Shown: positions 35,629 to 46,722 of the stretch, piece after piece | How positions within the stretch are numbered: the stretch's first letter is position 1 | Layout of the letters: every line of letters starts with the position of its first letter | Made by a program: the position numbers and the translations under genes | Assembly: GCA_032629725.1 (NCBI GenBank) | Contig: JAFEVB010000036.1 | Location: forward strand, 1,612,001 to 1,676,000 | Reading direction: 5' to 3' | DNA: 64,000 nt | Source: Gremmenia infestans | Taxonomy: Eukaryota; Ascomycota; Leotiomycetes; Helotiales; Hamatocanthoscyphaceae | Notes under the pieces: model-generated | Told to the model about the DNA's origin: nothing | What the model saw: the letters and a program-made list of their open reading frames with translations, nothing else | Database searches by the model: none

Positions 35629-36300
35629 GCTGGGAATTGCATGCTTTAAATGTCTCAACTAATTTCACATAATCATAATTCTTCAATCTGAGGCCAAAAA
35701 GATTAACTACAGAACATTCGGTATTCTCCAATTCCTGTTTCAAGGGCTATTCAAGGGACGAATTTCATGTCCAATCCTAGTCTTGAAAGCAAAGTCCAGA
35801 CTTTCTGTTGCATGCCGCTGGGGTTGGAGTGAATTTCCGCGCATAGTAGGCAAGTTCTCATCCACCTCCAGATTATTTGGTCCAGGACTAACAAGGAATT
35901 GAGATTTACGGTTTCGGGCTTAATGGGAGATATTTAATATTACAAGAATTTTGAAGCCGAGTAGAGGATTGAAAATATAGTTTTCCGCATAGCTGTGCTG
36001 TACGATGTGCGCAATTCGAAAGTAGTGCAAATATCTTTATACAACGATGTGACTATATAGACTTTTCTCATTATCCTTAAACTTCATCGATACTTAGCCC
36101 ATGCCACAGCACACTGATCAGCCTAAGGTAGGTAGCCCCAGAGGCTCCCCTCCCAGCTTTTCAGGGGTTTCTTCGCTAATTTGGGACGCTAAAAATCATT
36201 GACCACGCCCACGCTCCAGGTAGGTACAGATTCACGGCACTGATCTTAAACCCGCATGTCTGAAATGGAATTCCGACCAATATTTCAGTGATCAATCGAC
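35629..36300. other. Convergent intergenic region, 0.7 kb
   Basis: 3' regions of the Zn2Cys6 gene (plus) and the aminotransferase (minus). AT-rich; no gene recognised. Confidence 0.5.
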
Positions 36301-37806
36301 TCAGGTAACCAAATCCCGTCTCTCCTCCAGAAATTGTTGTACGGCTTCAACAGAGGTCTGCAGTTCCGCCTTCGAAGTCACCGTCATCAAGCTGATCATA
36401 CCACGCTGTGCTAGAAAGAAGCCTCTTCGGAGCATATCGAAAAAGAACAATTCACGCAATTCCGCGACACTCCCTTGTACATCTGCAGCTGATCGGATGG
36501 CTTGAGTGCTGAAATGGAGGGTCATTGAATTCCCGACCCCAGTTACCTGTAAAATGTTGCCGGCTGCTACTCTCCTGAGCTCGTTCTGCAACCATTCCCC
36601 AGTCTCGTACAGTTGAGAAGCTACGTCTTTTGTCCACACATCTTCGAGCACCGCTACTCCGGCAGCCATCGTAGTAACATTGTTGTTGTACGTGCCGCTA
36701 TGGTATGCCCCACCGGGATGACCGGGCTCGATTATACTCTACTTAAAAAGTCAACTTCATAAACATGGACGAGCAGCTCTGAACAAGGGCAGAAAATAGG
36801 GTTTTCAACTTGCTCCTGTAAAGAATTTCACGGGCATGTATCTGAAGTGGAGCAACATGAAGGACTTTAACTGACCATTATCTCATTCTTTCCACCAAAG
36901 GCGCCAAAATTCTGCCCACCGCCGCCAAAATATTTTCCAAGTGTAGTCATGTCTGGATATACTCCGAGCAAACTCTGGAGGCCTCCAGTGGACATTCGAC
37001 TTGTCATGACCTCATCGAACATCAAAACAGCGCCGCCTGGGTGGCCTTCGCTCTGGTAGCTTCGACAAACTCAATATCGGCTGGAAGACACCCAGATGAC
37101 CCTTGCATAAGCTCCAGGAAAATACACGCCAGGTCATCTTTGTGCTCTTCCACCATCTCTTCAAGAGCTTTGATATCATTATAAGGTGTAATGATAAACT
37201 TGTGTGGCACGTTCATACTATTTGCCGTTACCTTTCCATCTTTCCCAAAGGTAGCAAGACCTCCGTGGTAGCCACCTTTGAAAACGATAACTGTTTCTCG
37301 TTTCGTGTAAGCCTTAACCAGCGCGAGTGCTGTCAGATTAGCTTCAGTCCCAGAATTCGAGAAGCGGATCTTGTCGATGCTGGAGAATCTAGAGCAGAGT
37401 AGCTGAGCGAGCCGTCCTTCGAACTGGTTCACCCCTCCTAGAGCAAATCCGCTGTCGATAGCAGCATGCATTGTTTTCGTGATGACTGGATGGGAATGAC
37501 CAAACATTCCTGCGCTGTATCCGCCGCATAGATCAAGGTATTTGTGGCCATCCAGGTCTTTCAGATAGGAGCCTTGCCCCGATGCTAGGATCACTGGAAA
37601 GGGCTCGAAGTGGACTACATTTCGAGTCGTGCCTTGAACGTGTCAATTGGAAGATCAGTTTTAATTGTGCCAAACTTACCTCCTGGTAGTGTTTCTAAAG
37701 ATTCTTTGTGTGTTTTGCAGCTTTTTGGGTTGCTTTTGCCATAAGTTGCATGAGCCGTGGTAAGTGCAGCTCCTATCTGCTCTATCTTGGACGTGATTGG
37801 GGCCAT
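36301..37806 (-). pseudogene. Class III aminotransferase (GSA-aminomutase-like), frameshifted
   Basis: Minus strand: exons 37806-37680, 37632-36876 and 36738-36301; introns of 47 and 137 nt. Family features of PLP class III aminotransferases are all present: YLKDLDGHKYLDLCGGYSAG, MFGHSHPV, RFSNSGTEANLTALALVKAY, FKGGYHGGLATFGKDGK, FDEVMTSR and the PLP lysine in TTLGKYFGGGGQNFGAFGG, then HSGTYNNNVTTMAAGVA. It is closest in layout to glutamate-1-semialdehyde 2,1-aminomutase-like fungal enzymes of specialised metabolism. Within exon 2, near 37030-37043, the frame ending FVEATRAKATQ and the frame starting GAVLMFDEVMTS differ by one base and no intron can bridge them, so one base is missing. It shares a 335-bp promoter with the PhyH gene. 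The gene is either a pseudogene or the base was lost in sequencing. Confidence 0.82.
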
Positions 37807-38141
37807 TTCAAATTGAACAATATCGGGTTTCTCTTGCAGATATTCAAATCCCTGGGAGATAGGCTATGCTTAAAGGTCTTGGATTGGTTTGAGCGAGCGA
37901 GTTGGCGTCCTCTAAAACTAAGAAGTTCACTCGAAAGGTGGGGCTTATCTTTCAATGTAGAACGTCACGGAGAGGCAGCTCGAAAGTTGTATAATATAAG
38001 GAAAGAGATCCCGATCGTATCTTAGCACAGCACTTTGCTGCAACTACTGATATCGGGGAAGATCTCGAGTTTGAGGAAAGACTAATAAGTCGTTCTCATC
38101 CTGCGTTCTACAATTGCCTCATTATTTTTCGGCCTCTCAAT
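37807..38141. promoter_or_regulatory. Divergent promoter, aminotransferase / PhyH dioxygenase
   Basis: The 335 bp between two divergent start codons. It contains three copies of ATCGGG: 37822-37827 (plus), 38010-38015 (inverted) and 38052-38057 (plus), the first and third as TATCGGG. CGG-containing sites are what Zn2Cys6 proteins bind, and such a gene lies next door; the regulatory link is inference. About 0.16 copies would be expected by chance. Confidence 0.5.
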
Positions 38142-39168
38142 ATGGTTACAATCTCTAAGCCAGCTTTACGACGTATCCCAGTGGACGCTCCCATAGAGGA
38201 GCTCATTGAAGCTATAAAAAGGGACGGCGGCTGTATCTGTACAAACTATGCCACAATAGAAGATGTTGCTGCCGCAAATGCAGAGGTGAAACCCTTCTTA
38301 GATGCTGATAAACCGTGGCAAGTAAGTCTTGATCGAGGTCTTTCTTGTCTTCCAACTGATTACAGAGCACAGGGAAAACTATTTCCACCAGAGACACGAC
38401 GTTGTAACCGGCTTCTATGGAGAAGCCCTACATGTCGAGAGAAGTTCTTTATGCATCCTCTTTATCAGGTATATGCCTTCGAGGACAAAAGTCAAAGAAC
38501 TCGCCATTAACCATCACCAGGAACTAGGAGAGTATTTCCTCTCTTCTACAGACCCAACCTGGTATGACGAGAAGTGCACCTATTACACCTCACATCCCCT
38601 TCTCTCGGCTGCTCTCGGCATCGATGTCCGCCCCAAAGCTGTCGGACAACGCCTACACCGCGACGACAAAATGTATCACACTCGACACACCGATGCTACT
38701 CGCACAGGATGGACAGCAGGCCGAGATGATGGGTTTGGTCTTTTTGTCCCCGGCATCAAAACTACAGTTGAAAACGGCGCCACGCGTATGATTCCTGGCT
38801 CCCACCTTTGGGGTGACGATAGAGGTGCCAACTCCAACGATGCCATCTATGCTGAAATGGAAGTTGGGGAAGCGGCATTCATGCTAGCTTCTACATATCA
38901 TGGTGGCAGTACTAATAATTCGAAGGACGAAAACAGAATGCTGTTTGCAATGTTTATGTGCAAGGGAACTTTGAGGCAGGAGTTCGCGACTTTGATCGAG
39001 TATCCCCCAGAGGTAGCAAAAGGTTTCTCCAAGGAGTGCCAGGCGAGGTTGGGCTACATGATCAGCAGTCCTAACTGTGGAATGGTTGATATGAGATCAC
39101 CAGATTTCTTGCTGCAGGATGATTTTGATGAAGTGCCTCCAAATGTAGATGTAGATGTTGCCGAATGA
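38142..39168 (+). CDS. PhyH-type Fe(II)/2-oxoglutarate dioxygenase
   Basis: Three exons, 38142-38321, 38373-38468 and 38521-39168 (introns 51 and 52 nt), 307 residues. The first intron is spliced at the second AG, so DADKPWQ joins GKLFPPETRR, the usual conserved junction. The iron site is His and Asp in QRLHRDDKMYH and the distal His in LASTYHGGSTNNS, with a downstream Arg (ENRMLF) for 2-oxoglutarate. GATRMIPGSHLWGDD is typical of phytanoyl-CoA dioxygenase-like enzymes (PF05721), which hydroxylate or desaturate small molecules in many fungal pathways. Residues after FPPETRR read CNRLLWR instead of a consensus-like VTGFYGE that is present in the shifted frame, indicating two compensating indels. 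It is divergent to the aminotransferase. Confidence 0.88.
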
Positions 39169-39787
39169 AGAAACCCGGTTGGGCCTATTGGGATACGAGT
39201 ACGGTGTTGCAAGGTTTTTCCAGATGCTGAATATGATCAGCGTACACAGTTCAACGAAATCCGGGGATGTGATGCGACGATCTGCCTGCCACTCTGCACT
39301 CTCAAATTCTGATAAGAGCTCCCTGCCCCGCCCCCATCTTTGGAGGATCTTAAGATAAAGCTCCCCGCATTGTTGGTTGCATCTGCAAGCAAGAGCTGTG
39401 TCGACTTAATGAGCTGCAGGAGTGCATTAGTCGCCTCGGTTTCGGCAACCATGACTTATCCCATTCTTGAAGCTCGACTCTACATTGCCACCCCAATATT
39501 GGGCCACATTGCCACAGCCAACACAAGCGGAAGGTTTTCGCGATAGGGTAGAACCGACACATGCGGTAAGGCTATCCAGTTGGCGATACTCGAGCGAGCT
39601 TGAAGTCAAAGATGGGATAATCAGGTTGTATCTTGGCATAGGTAGTGTCGCAAAGCTAACATTAGAAGGAAAGCACGAGGCTAGCTAACTCTTCACTCTG
39701 TTGTAATATTTAGTTTGAATGTATATCTTCTGTTTATTCAATTGTCATTTCAGAATTTCACTTCTCTCAATTATCAGATATCTCGAA
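39169..39787. other. Intergenic spacer, 0.6 kb
   Basis: Between the PhyH gene and the ketopantoate-reductase-like gene, same orientation. Short overlapping frames on both strands show no family features. No ATCGGG motif seen. Confidence 0.5.
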
Positions 39788-40954
39788 ATGGTGAGCACGG
39801 AGAAGAAAGCAAACGTGCTCCTTCTCGGAGGAGGGGCTGTTGGGGCAATTGCTGCCTTGAACATCGAGACAGGAGGATTGGGGTCTGTGACTGCGGTCTT
39901 GAGATCGAATTTCAAAGTTGTGGAGAAAGAGGGATATACGATCGAGTCCGTTGATCACGGGAATCTCAAAGGATGGAGACCTACCAAAGGTGTGCGCAAT
40001 ATGCGATCTCTCATAGAGCCGCAGACTTTACAGAAGAAAACCAAAAAGCTGATTGGAATCTGGCAGTCGTAAATTCCGTCCCAGATGTAGAGAGAGAATC
40101 TCTACCTGCATTTGACTACATCGTCACAACCACCAAGAACTGCCCCGACATCCCGCCCTCCCTCGTCTCCCTCATCGCCCCAGCAGTAACTCCCGGTCAC
40201 ACGACCATAGTAATGATCCAAAATGGTCTTAACATCGAAGCCCCCCTCTTTGCCGCATTCCCCACCAACATGGTCCTGTCCGGCATCTCCATGATCGATT
40301 CCCACGAAGGTGTTCCCGGAACCATCCACCACGAGTTTGCAGACGATTTGTTACTAGGCGCATTCCATAACCCGTCTCTCAAAGACCCAGAGCGAGAAAT
40401 CGCTACCGCAAAAGAGTTTATCAAGATATATGGCAATGCTGGGAAAACAAACGTGAGATTCAATGACAATGTGCCATATTCACGATGGAGAAAACTGATC
40501 TTCAACGCGGTGCTGAATCCGCTTTGTGCTATCCTGGGACTGGATGATGCCAGAATCAGGCTTGCAGGGAGCGCTGTGGAAGGTCTAGTGAGGCCGGCTA
40601 TGAAAGAAGTCTTTGAGACAGCGAAGCTGTTAGGACATGAGCTCGATGAGGGGATTATGGATACGATGATTAACTGCGATCCTATGGATTTATATCTAAA
40701 GCCTAGTATGCAGGTTGATTGGGAGAAGGTAAGTCTTGCCGAGTCTGTAGATGTTTGAGAAGTGTACTGATGGTTTTGGGCAGGGGGATTATATCGAGTT
40801 TGAGTACCTAGTGGGCGAGCCTTTAAGAGAGGCGGAGAAGATTAGCGTGCCTACTCCGAATTTGAAGGTCATCTATGAGATATGTAAAGCGTTGCAATGG
40901 AGGACGAAGGAGGCCAGAGGGTTGGTGACTGTGCCGCCGAAGAGGGTGTTGTAA
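39788..40954 (+). CDS. 2-dehydropantoate 2-reductase-like (ApbA/PanE family)
   Basis: Three exons, 39788-39989, 40067-40728 and 40784-40954 (introns 77 and 55 nt), 344 residues. The N-terminal Rossmann motif is VLLLGGGAVGAIAALNIETG (GxGxxG, NADPH). FDYIVTTTKNCPD and TTIVMIQNGLNIE are the conserved strands after it. The C-terminal helical domain has the catalytic-lysine block YSRWRKLIFNAVLNPLCAIL and the late EFEYLVGEPLREAEK and VPTPNLKVIYEICKAL segments. The family reduces 2-dehydropantoate to pantoate; many fungi carry extra paralogues in metabolite clusters that reduce other 2-oxo acids. Its place beside the aminotransferase, dioxygenase and regulator favours a specialised role, which is inference. 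Confidence 0.9.
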
Positions 40955-42383
40955 GAATCGAAATCGAAGTATGGCACATGAAAAGTTGTTTATGTCTCCA
41001 AGCTGAAAGGCGAATCGAAATTCTCCCTAAGTTGTTCAAGAGAAAAGTGTCAGCGCTATTTGTAGCAGGAGGTAAAACTTCCAGCTGAGACCGCCTCCAT
41101 ACCCACCCATATCCCCTCCACCGATTCAATCTCCCTTAAGCCGGACTTCTTCCGTATCTGCTATATATATGAAAAACAGCAAATCTCAACCAAATCAAAC
41201 ATAACAGGCAACCACTTGGCTAAGTGGTCTAGATCAAATTGTGCTTGGTGTGTGGATCGATTGGGTCTTCACGCCAATTTCCTGGCAGGGTGACCCACTG
41301 CCTCGAATAAAAAACCAACCTTGCCTCCACCGGGAGTCGGGCTTCGTTTCTTCTTTGATCGAATCAGTTCCTGGGGAGCTGTTAGTAGAAGTTTTGCTAT
41401 TTTTGGTAACAAACCTTTAATGCTTTATTTTTGCAATCTTTTTAATTTGTGTCTTGCCGTCATGTTTCGTAAGCGAGCTGGAAAAGGGGGCGGTGAATTG
41501 GAATCTTTTATAATATACCGAGGTATGAGTAGCAACAATTGTATTAAATTAGTAATTAATACATACCTATGCAGACACGTTTAACTAATGACTTTGAACA
41601 AATTGATCTTGTTTCTCGGTAGAAGTATAAAAATCCCAATAACTGTTTCCGACATATCACTTTAAGCACAGCCCCTAACTCTCACCTCAGATAAGACATT
41701 ATCATATCCTATTACCCTTCGTCTAGTACCTCCTCAAGAAAGATACACAGTCATACGCCCTCCCTAAACGATTCTGGCCCAAGACCCCGTCCACGCTGCA
41801 CTTGTGCTACCAACACACGTAGCCAAAAATCACCTGACAAGATTTAGCGTGTTCTCTTCTTATTTATAGCATGTGTAAGCTGCCAGCAGGATGATTTCCC
41901 GTGGGGTTCCCAGAGGCCTGGATCTCCCTTTACCATGGTCCAGGCCCCGTCCAGATGTGCGGTACGATATTGCTGTATATGAGGAGCGCATAGGCTAAAT
42001 GTATGGAATACCTAGGTAGGTAGGTAGGTGGAATGTAGCTGTGCAGCCTATTTAGCGAGGCCCCTTTTGTTTAGCACAAGACACCTACCGTAGTACTATA
42101 CACGGGAGGAGGTTGCTTAGTAATGCTGGTATGCTAGTACGTTGACCAGATGTTTGTGTAGTATAGGATCAACTGTGAGTATATGTAAATACGAAGTATA
42201 TGATTAGATTTCCTATCTGATGTGCCAATGCCAGCTGAGCACCGTTCTATGCCACTACCCAATGCCGCCTGTTCGCTGATGCTATCCCTTTGTCCATGCA
42301 ATGCAAATGCCCGCCCAAAAGTCATTAAAAATGCAAACAAATAAATATCAGAATAACTTTTCATGATCGCGTTACGCCTTTCG
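40955..42383. other. Intergenic spacer, 1.4 kb
   Basis: Contains a tRNA-like stretch (41210-41290) with a perfect A-box and imperfect B-box but no cloverleaf, and short GTAGGTAGGTAGGT repeats near 42012-42028. No protein gene recognised. Confidence 0.5.
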
Positions 42384-43760
42384 TCACCAAGTTGGCGTGA
42401 CCAAGTCGATGCTCTTAGGACGATGCCCGTAACCACCTGGTCCACTCCTGGGAGGTAGAGGGCGATCCCTACTCATACCGCCTGGCTGTCCATATGTGCT
42501 CTGGCTCTTGCCGTAATTATATAGGTCTTCTCTGCTCTTCCCACCACTAGACACATAGCTAGTTTGCACAGCGCCATAGCTCTGGCTCACGGTGTAGCCT
42601 CCATTATAGCTGTTCCCTGGCGTTGCAGATGGGGTTGGAGTCGTGGTCTTGCTAGTAGAAGTAAACGGCATGTAATTCCAGACGCCGGACCCCGTTCGAC
42701 TGATACTGCTTGCGCTGCTCTTGGGTGGCGATTCAGGATCACTGTGTTTGGAGCTCGTACGCGGAAGAGCAGTGGCTAGTTCCCGGAGACTGGCGAGGGC
42801 TGTGCTTGATTGTGAATCTTTGTAGCCCTTTGTTCGTGGTAGAGAGGAAGCATAGGTTGGGGGAGCTTGGTATGATGCGGGGTATGGGTCGGAGTTGAAG
42901 TAGGAGCGTGGATGGGATTGCGTGGGGGAGAATTTAGGGACAATATCAGGCCCATCATCGGGAAACGAAGTTGGAAGACTGGAGAAATGTCTCGTGTAGG
43001 GCGTCAGAGGTGGAGATGAGGGTGCGTATGCAGAGGGCGAGTACGCATCCGAGTGGGACGGGGCGGGGTTCTGATCGTGAAGTCGGCAACTATTGATATG
43101 GGGTCAATTTGACTGTTGCAGAAAAAGGCACGAGGTGACTGGTAGAGAGGAGCACATCACTTACGCTTCGGAACAATATAGGAAAGTGTTGTTCACCGGT
43201 AAGAATTGCTTTTCGCAGTTCATGCTGTGTTATTCGTCAGCTCTGCATCAAGCAAGGTCGAGGTACGGCGATGATATGCACCCCACACGCGCCATGGTCA
43301 TGGTCATGAGGACCTTCTCCTTGCATCGCTGTACGCCGTACAGTACCTGGAGAACCCGGCCGTCTCACCCACACTAACTGGAAGGAATGAAGGAAAAAGA
43401 AAGCAACATACCAGAACTGCGGGAACGACTCCCCGCTATCACGGCCACCTTCCTCACCGTCCCTGTCCCTGGCACTGGTGCTACCTCGTCCTCCGCTCCA
43501 TCCGGGTCCGACTTTGGTCACGTACTGCGGGGTTGTCCTCCTGCTCAAGCTTGTTGGTCTGGAGGCCTTTTTCTCTGTGGCGACGTGCTCTTTTCCAGAC
43601 TTTCGCCGGTGGTGATGCGACTTCTTCTCCGAATGCGTGCGCGGCGACAATGGGGGCGAGGCTGCAGCTGCGGCAACGGCCGAGTGAGTGGTACGGACCG
43701 GTGGGGGGCGTGAGTGAGCCAGTTTGGCGGCTTGGTTCAAATTCTTAGATCCTTCTCGGA
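42384..43760 (-). CDS. Ecl1-like zinc-binding protein, 5' end unresolved
   Basis: Exons on the minus strand: (5' end uncertain, about 43760)-43412, 43224-43165 and 43089-42384; introns 187 and 74 nt. Splicing assembles a tight zinc module, FPQFCMNCEKQFLP then NNTFLYCSEACRLHDQ, with CxxC and CxxxC pairs. This matches the Ecl1/life-span regulatory factor family (PF12855), small nuclear proteins extending chronological life span in yeasts. Upstream are a basic, His/Lys-rich segment (HSEKKSHHHRRKSGKEHV) and downstream about 230 Ser/Pro/Tyr-rich residues ending YGHRPKSIDLVTPTW. The first exon frame is open up to 43797 but has no ATG; indeed no minus-strand ATG occurs between 43741 and 44364, so the start must come from an upstream exon. 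Confidence 0.8.
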
Positions 43761-44015
43761 CTGCGGTGCGTTCAGGGGGAAGATTTGGATTGCAAGATCA
43801 ATGGATTGGAATTGGATAAAACACAGAAGAAGCTGGGAGGAATGATGGGATAGATAGATGTAGAGTCGTATACCACTGTATGTACGCGTTGGTCTTGTGG
43901 CTGTAAGCGGCGCTCGTGACAGTTTCGGGCTGATGTGATAGCTGATAAAAGAAGAGGGATGTGGTGGGTGAGAAGCAAAATAATAAGATAAATGGCTTGC
44001 GTGCTTGCTTAATAA

Positions 44016-44056
44016 AGATGCGATGCGATGCGATGCAAGGCGAGGCGAGGCGAGGC
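44016..44056. repeat. GATGC / GAGGC tandem tracts
   Basis: Four GATGC pentamers pass directly into about four AAGGC/GAGGC pentamers, so one pentamer array seems to have drifted by substitution. It lies upstream of the Ecl1-like gene. Confidence 0.85.
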
Positions 44057-44327
44057 CCTGCGATGACTCTTTTCTTAATTATTCTGGTATGCGCGTCTTC
44101 CTCTTCTTCGGGTGGGTCGTAGCGTGGGTTGAACGATGCGATAACGGAGGGGGGTTTTGATATAACCAAAGGGAATAGTGATACGTTAAGAGAGCGCGCA
44201 CACGACTTTCTTATATTGATGAGCCGAAAGACGGAGGACAAGGGCAGAATAGATTATCGTCGGATTGGCCTGTGCGGAGGGGGGAGGACGGACGCGTTGG
44301 TTGGTGGTTGGTGGTTGGTTACAGTAC

Positions 44328-44343
44328 TGTACTGTACAGTACA
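44328..44343. repeat. 16-bp perfect palindrome (TGTACTGTACAGTACA)
   Basis: A perfect palindrome built from the TGTAC pentamer, flanked on the left by a further ACAGTAC copy. Member of the hairpin family seen at 1856 and 46723. Confidence 0.9.
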
Positions 44344-45330
44344 AGCAAGGCGACAAGATAATACCATCTATCGTTATCTGGGCTTCTAGAGTAGCTTGGC
44401 TTGGCTTTGGTTCTTCTCTTCTAGTTCCAAGGTACCACGGCCGATTGTCTCGTCCGAGTGGTGAAAGGGGAAACGAGTATTATAAATAAAGGCGTGGTGC
44501 GCGGGGGAGAAGAGAGGAGGAGAGAGAGGGGATGTTTAAATTGATAACGGGTATGGTGCAATGTTTAGGCAAAGGCTGTTTGTTGTTCTGCTGATGATTT
44601 GATCCGTAGGTACCTTCGTAGATTTTGACACAGAAAATAGACCGTCAGTCGATGGCGCAATTAAACGGGAGTCGTCGGTACATGTACAGTACAGTACGGT
44701 ACCTTGAAAGATGCAATAGTCTCAGAGAAGCACAACACTGGCAGCTGCGTGTTATATTATACTTGAATTGCATCATGGCGAGTCAGTTCTCAGGTCACAA
44801 TGCAGTCAGTCACACAGTGCGCACTTTACTATTAATTATAGCCGTCTACACCTACCATTCCCCCCATGCCCCTTCCCCTCCCTCCCTCCCTCCCATCTGA
44901 CTGTCTCGGCCATTCAGAGTTGATCACATACTCCGCGCGCACTGCAGAGTCGCAGCAGCCTCGCACCAGAGACACGTTCTGCCTTCTACCGAATATTGTG
45001 CGTGTACAGTACACGACTATGCCCCTCCCCCCCCCCACTCAGTACTAAATCCCAGGGATAACAAGACAAAAACAAAGTACTTAGCTTACCTAAGCTAGTA
45101 CTCGTACTTCGGCGCTTGTTCATATTCCAGCTACTCACATTGTCGGGATCCCCCACACCCTCGACCCTCGACCTCGTGCATGCGTGCGTGGTTCTCACTC
45201 AACAACAGCTGGCCAAGAACAAGAAGCCGCTTGGGATGAAAGAGTGAGTGCGTGAGTGAGAGTGAGTACCTTACCTAGTCCTTGGTTCTCCCAAAATTCT
45301 TGCTCTATTTTCTCGCCAAAGCTGCCATTC

Positions 45331-45395
45331 CTATCCTATCCTATCCTATCCTATCCTATCCTATCCTATCCTATCCTATCCTATCCTATCCTATC
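45331..45395. repeat. (CTATC)13 microsatellite
   Basis: Thirteen uninterrupted CTATC pentamers in the spacer between the Ecl1-like gene and MSS116. It is not the usual TTAGGG/CCCTAA telomere unit and lies far from any end visible here. Confidence 0.97.
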
Positions 45396-45970
45396 CAATC
45401 CCCATCCCCATACCTTCCCTTCCTGATGCTCGCCAATCCCAGACGTCTATCATTTCTCACATATCCGCGGCTGCCAACAAACGCACCAAGCTCCACCCCC
45501 ACACGCATGCATGAATCCAGGCACAGCACAGCTCTCCAGATACGGTAATCCGAGAACGCCACCATCGTCATCCTTGTCATTCGCTTTGCAGCGGCATACA
45601 GAGGTACAGTATCATGTATCATCAAAGGTTGGGGGTTCTATTGTAGAAGTACCTGAGCCTTAAGTACTGTCTTTAGGCATCGTGTCTTGATTTTGAGTTC
45701 ATAGTACCGTACCTGTAGGTACCTCCTACCTACCTACTCGTACCCTCATACTACCAAGGTTAGAGTCAGATACACACGGGATAGGAACAGGTACGTTGAA
45801 TTCGACTGCATGATCCGTCACAAGTACAAGTACAAGTATTTGCCCGCAATTTCGCCGGATAATGCGACTCTGCCTTATCGTAAAACCAACCAACCCAGCT
45901 AACCCAATCAATCCATTGCAGAGTCTTATCTCACTCGGCTTTGCTCAGACTGTGGAGAGAAATAGTAAAA

Positions 45971-45996
45971 CTGTACTGTACTGTACTGTACTGTAC
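45971..45996. repeat. (CTGTA)5 tandem repeat
   Basis: Five direct copies of CTGTA followed by C. Same pentamer as the nearby palindromes, but in direct orientation only. Confidence 0.95.
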
Positions 45997-46722
45997 GTAT
46001 TCGTAAATTTAGCTTTGGACTCGAATGTATGCAGAAGGCCAGTACCGAGTATTTCGTGCATAGGCTTCTTCCGTTGGACCGGGGCTTTCTCCCGCCCTTG
46101 GATGTGAGGTGGGTGGAGGTCGAGCAGGGCTTGCAAAGCTTGCAGAGCTTGCAGAGCAGCTGTCAAGGTAACAATGTGCCAAATATACCAAGGTTCTTCA
46201 TTGCTGCAAAATTTCAAGTGAAATGCACCGTGATCTGTACTCTTTTTATTTTACACGCCATGATTACCGTAGTCTCATAACATAAAAGCTGTATGACACG
46301 ACATCTCTGTTTCTCAATATATTCGTGCCCTCGAGCCGCTTTCTGGTGTTGTGATTTTCTTTGAACTTTGAGGAAACTGATATGGCATGGCATGCGAACG
46401 TGGCTTCAAATGTTAGGCAGATGGTGTTGAATTGTCACAGATGAGGATGATAGAGCCATTTCTGACCAGAAAGTTCTGCAGAGACACTCTCATTCCACAT
46501 ATGGGCGTCATTCAGGAGTCTGTCTGAGGCTTATGGGGGAGTGAAAGAGAAGTTTATATTCATATATAAGTATCTAATAGAGGATGATTATGTAATCTCG
46601 AATTTACGCATACATATATTTACGAGTCCTTATGTTGAGAAATATCACAAGCAGGCGCAGGTATATATTTCATATATATTTCTGTCGCGTAGTTAAAATC
46701 AAAGCGATGTTCTTGTTACAGT

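Noticed and set aside
43798..44241. 147-codon minus-strand frame upstream of the Ecl1-like gene
   Set aside because: No ATG; low-complexity content from repeats; probably leader or intron of the Ecl1-like gene.
45331..45395. (CTATC)n as an interstitial telomere
   Set aside because: Unit differs from fungal TTAGGG/CCCTAA telomeres; a plain microsatellite is simpler.
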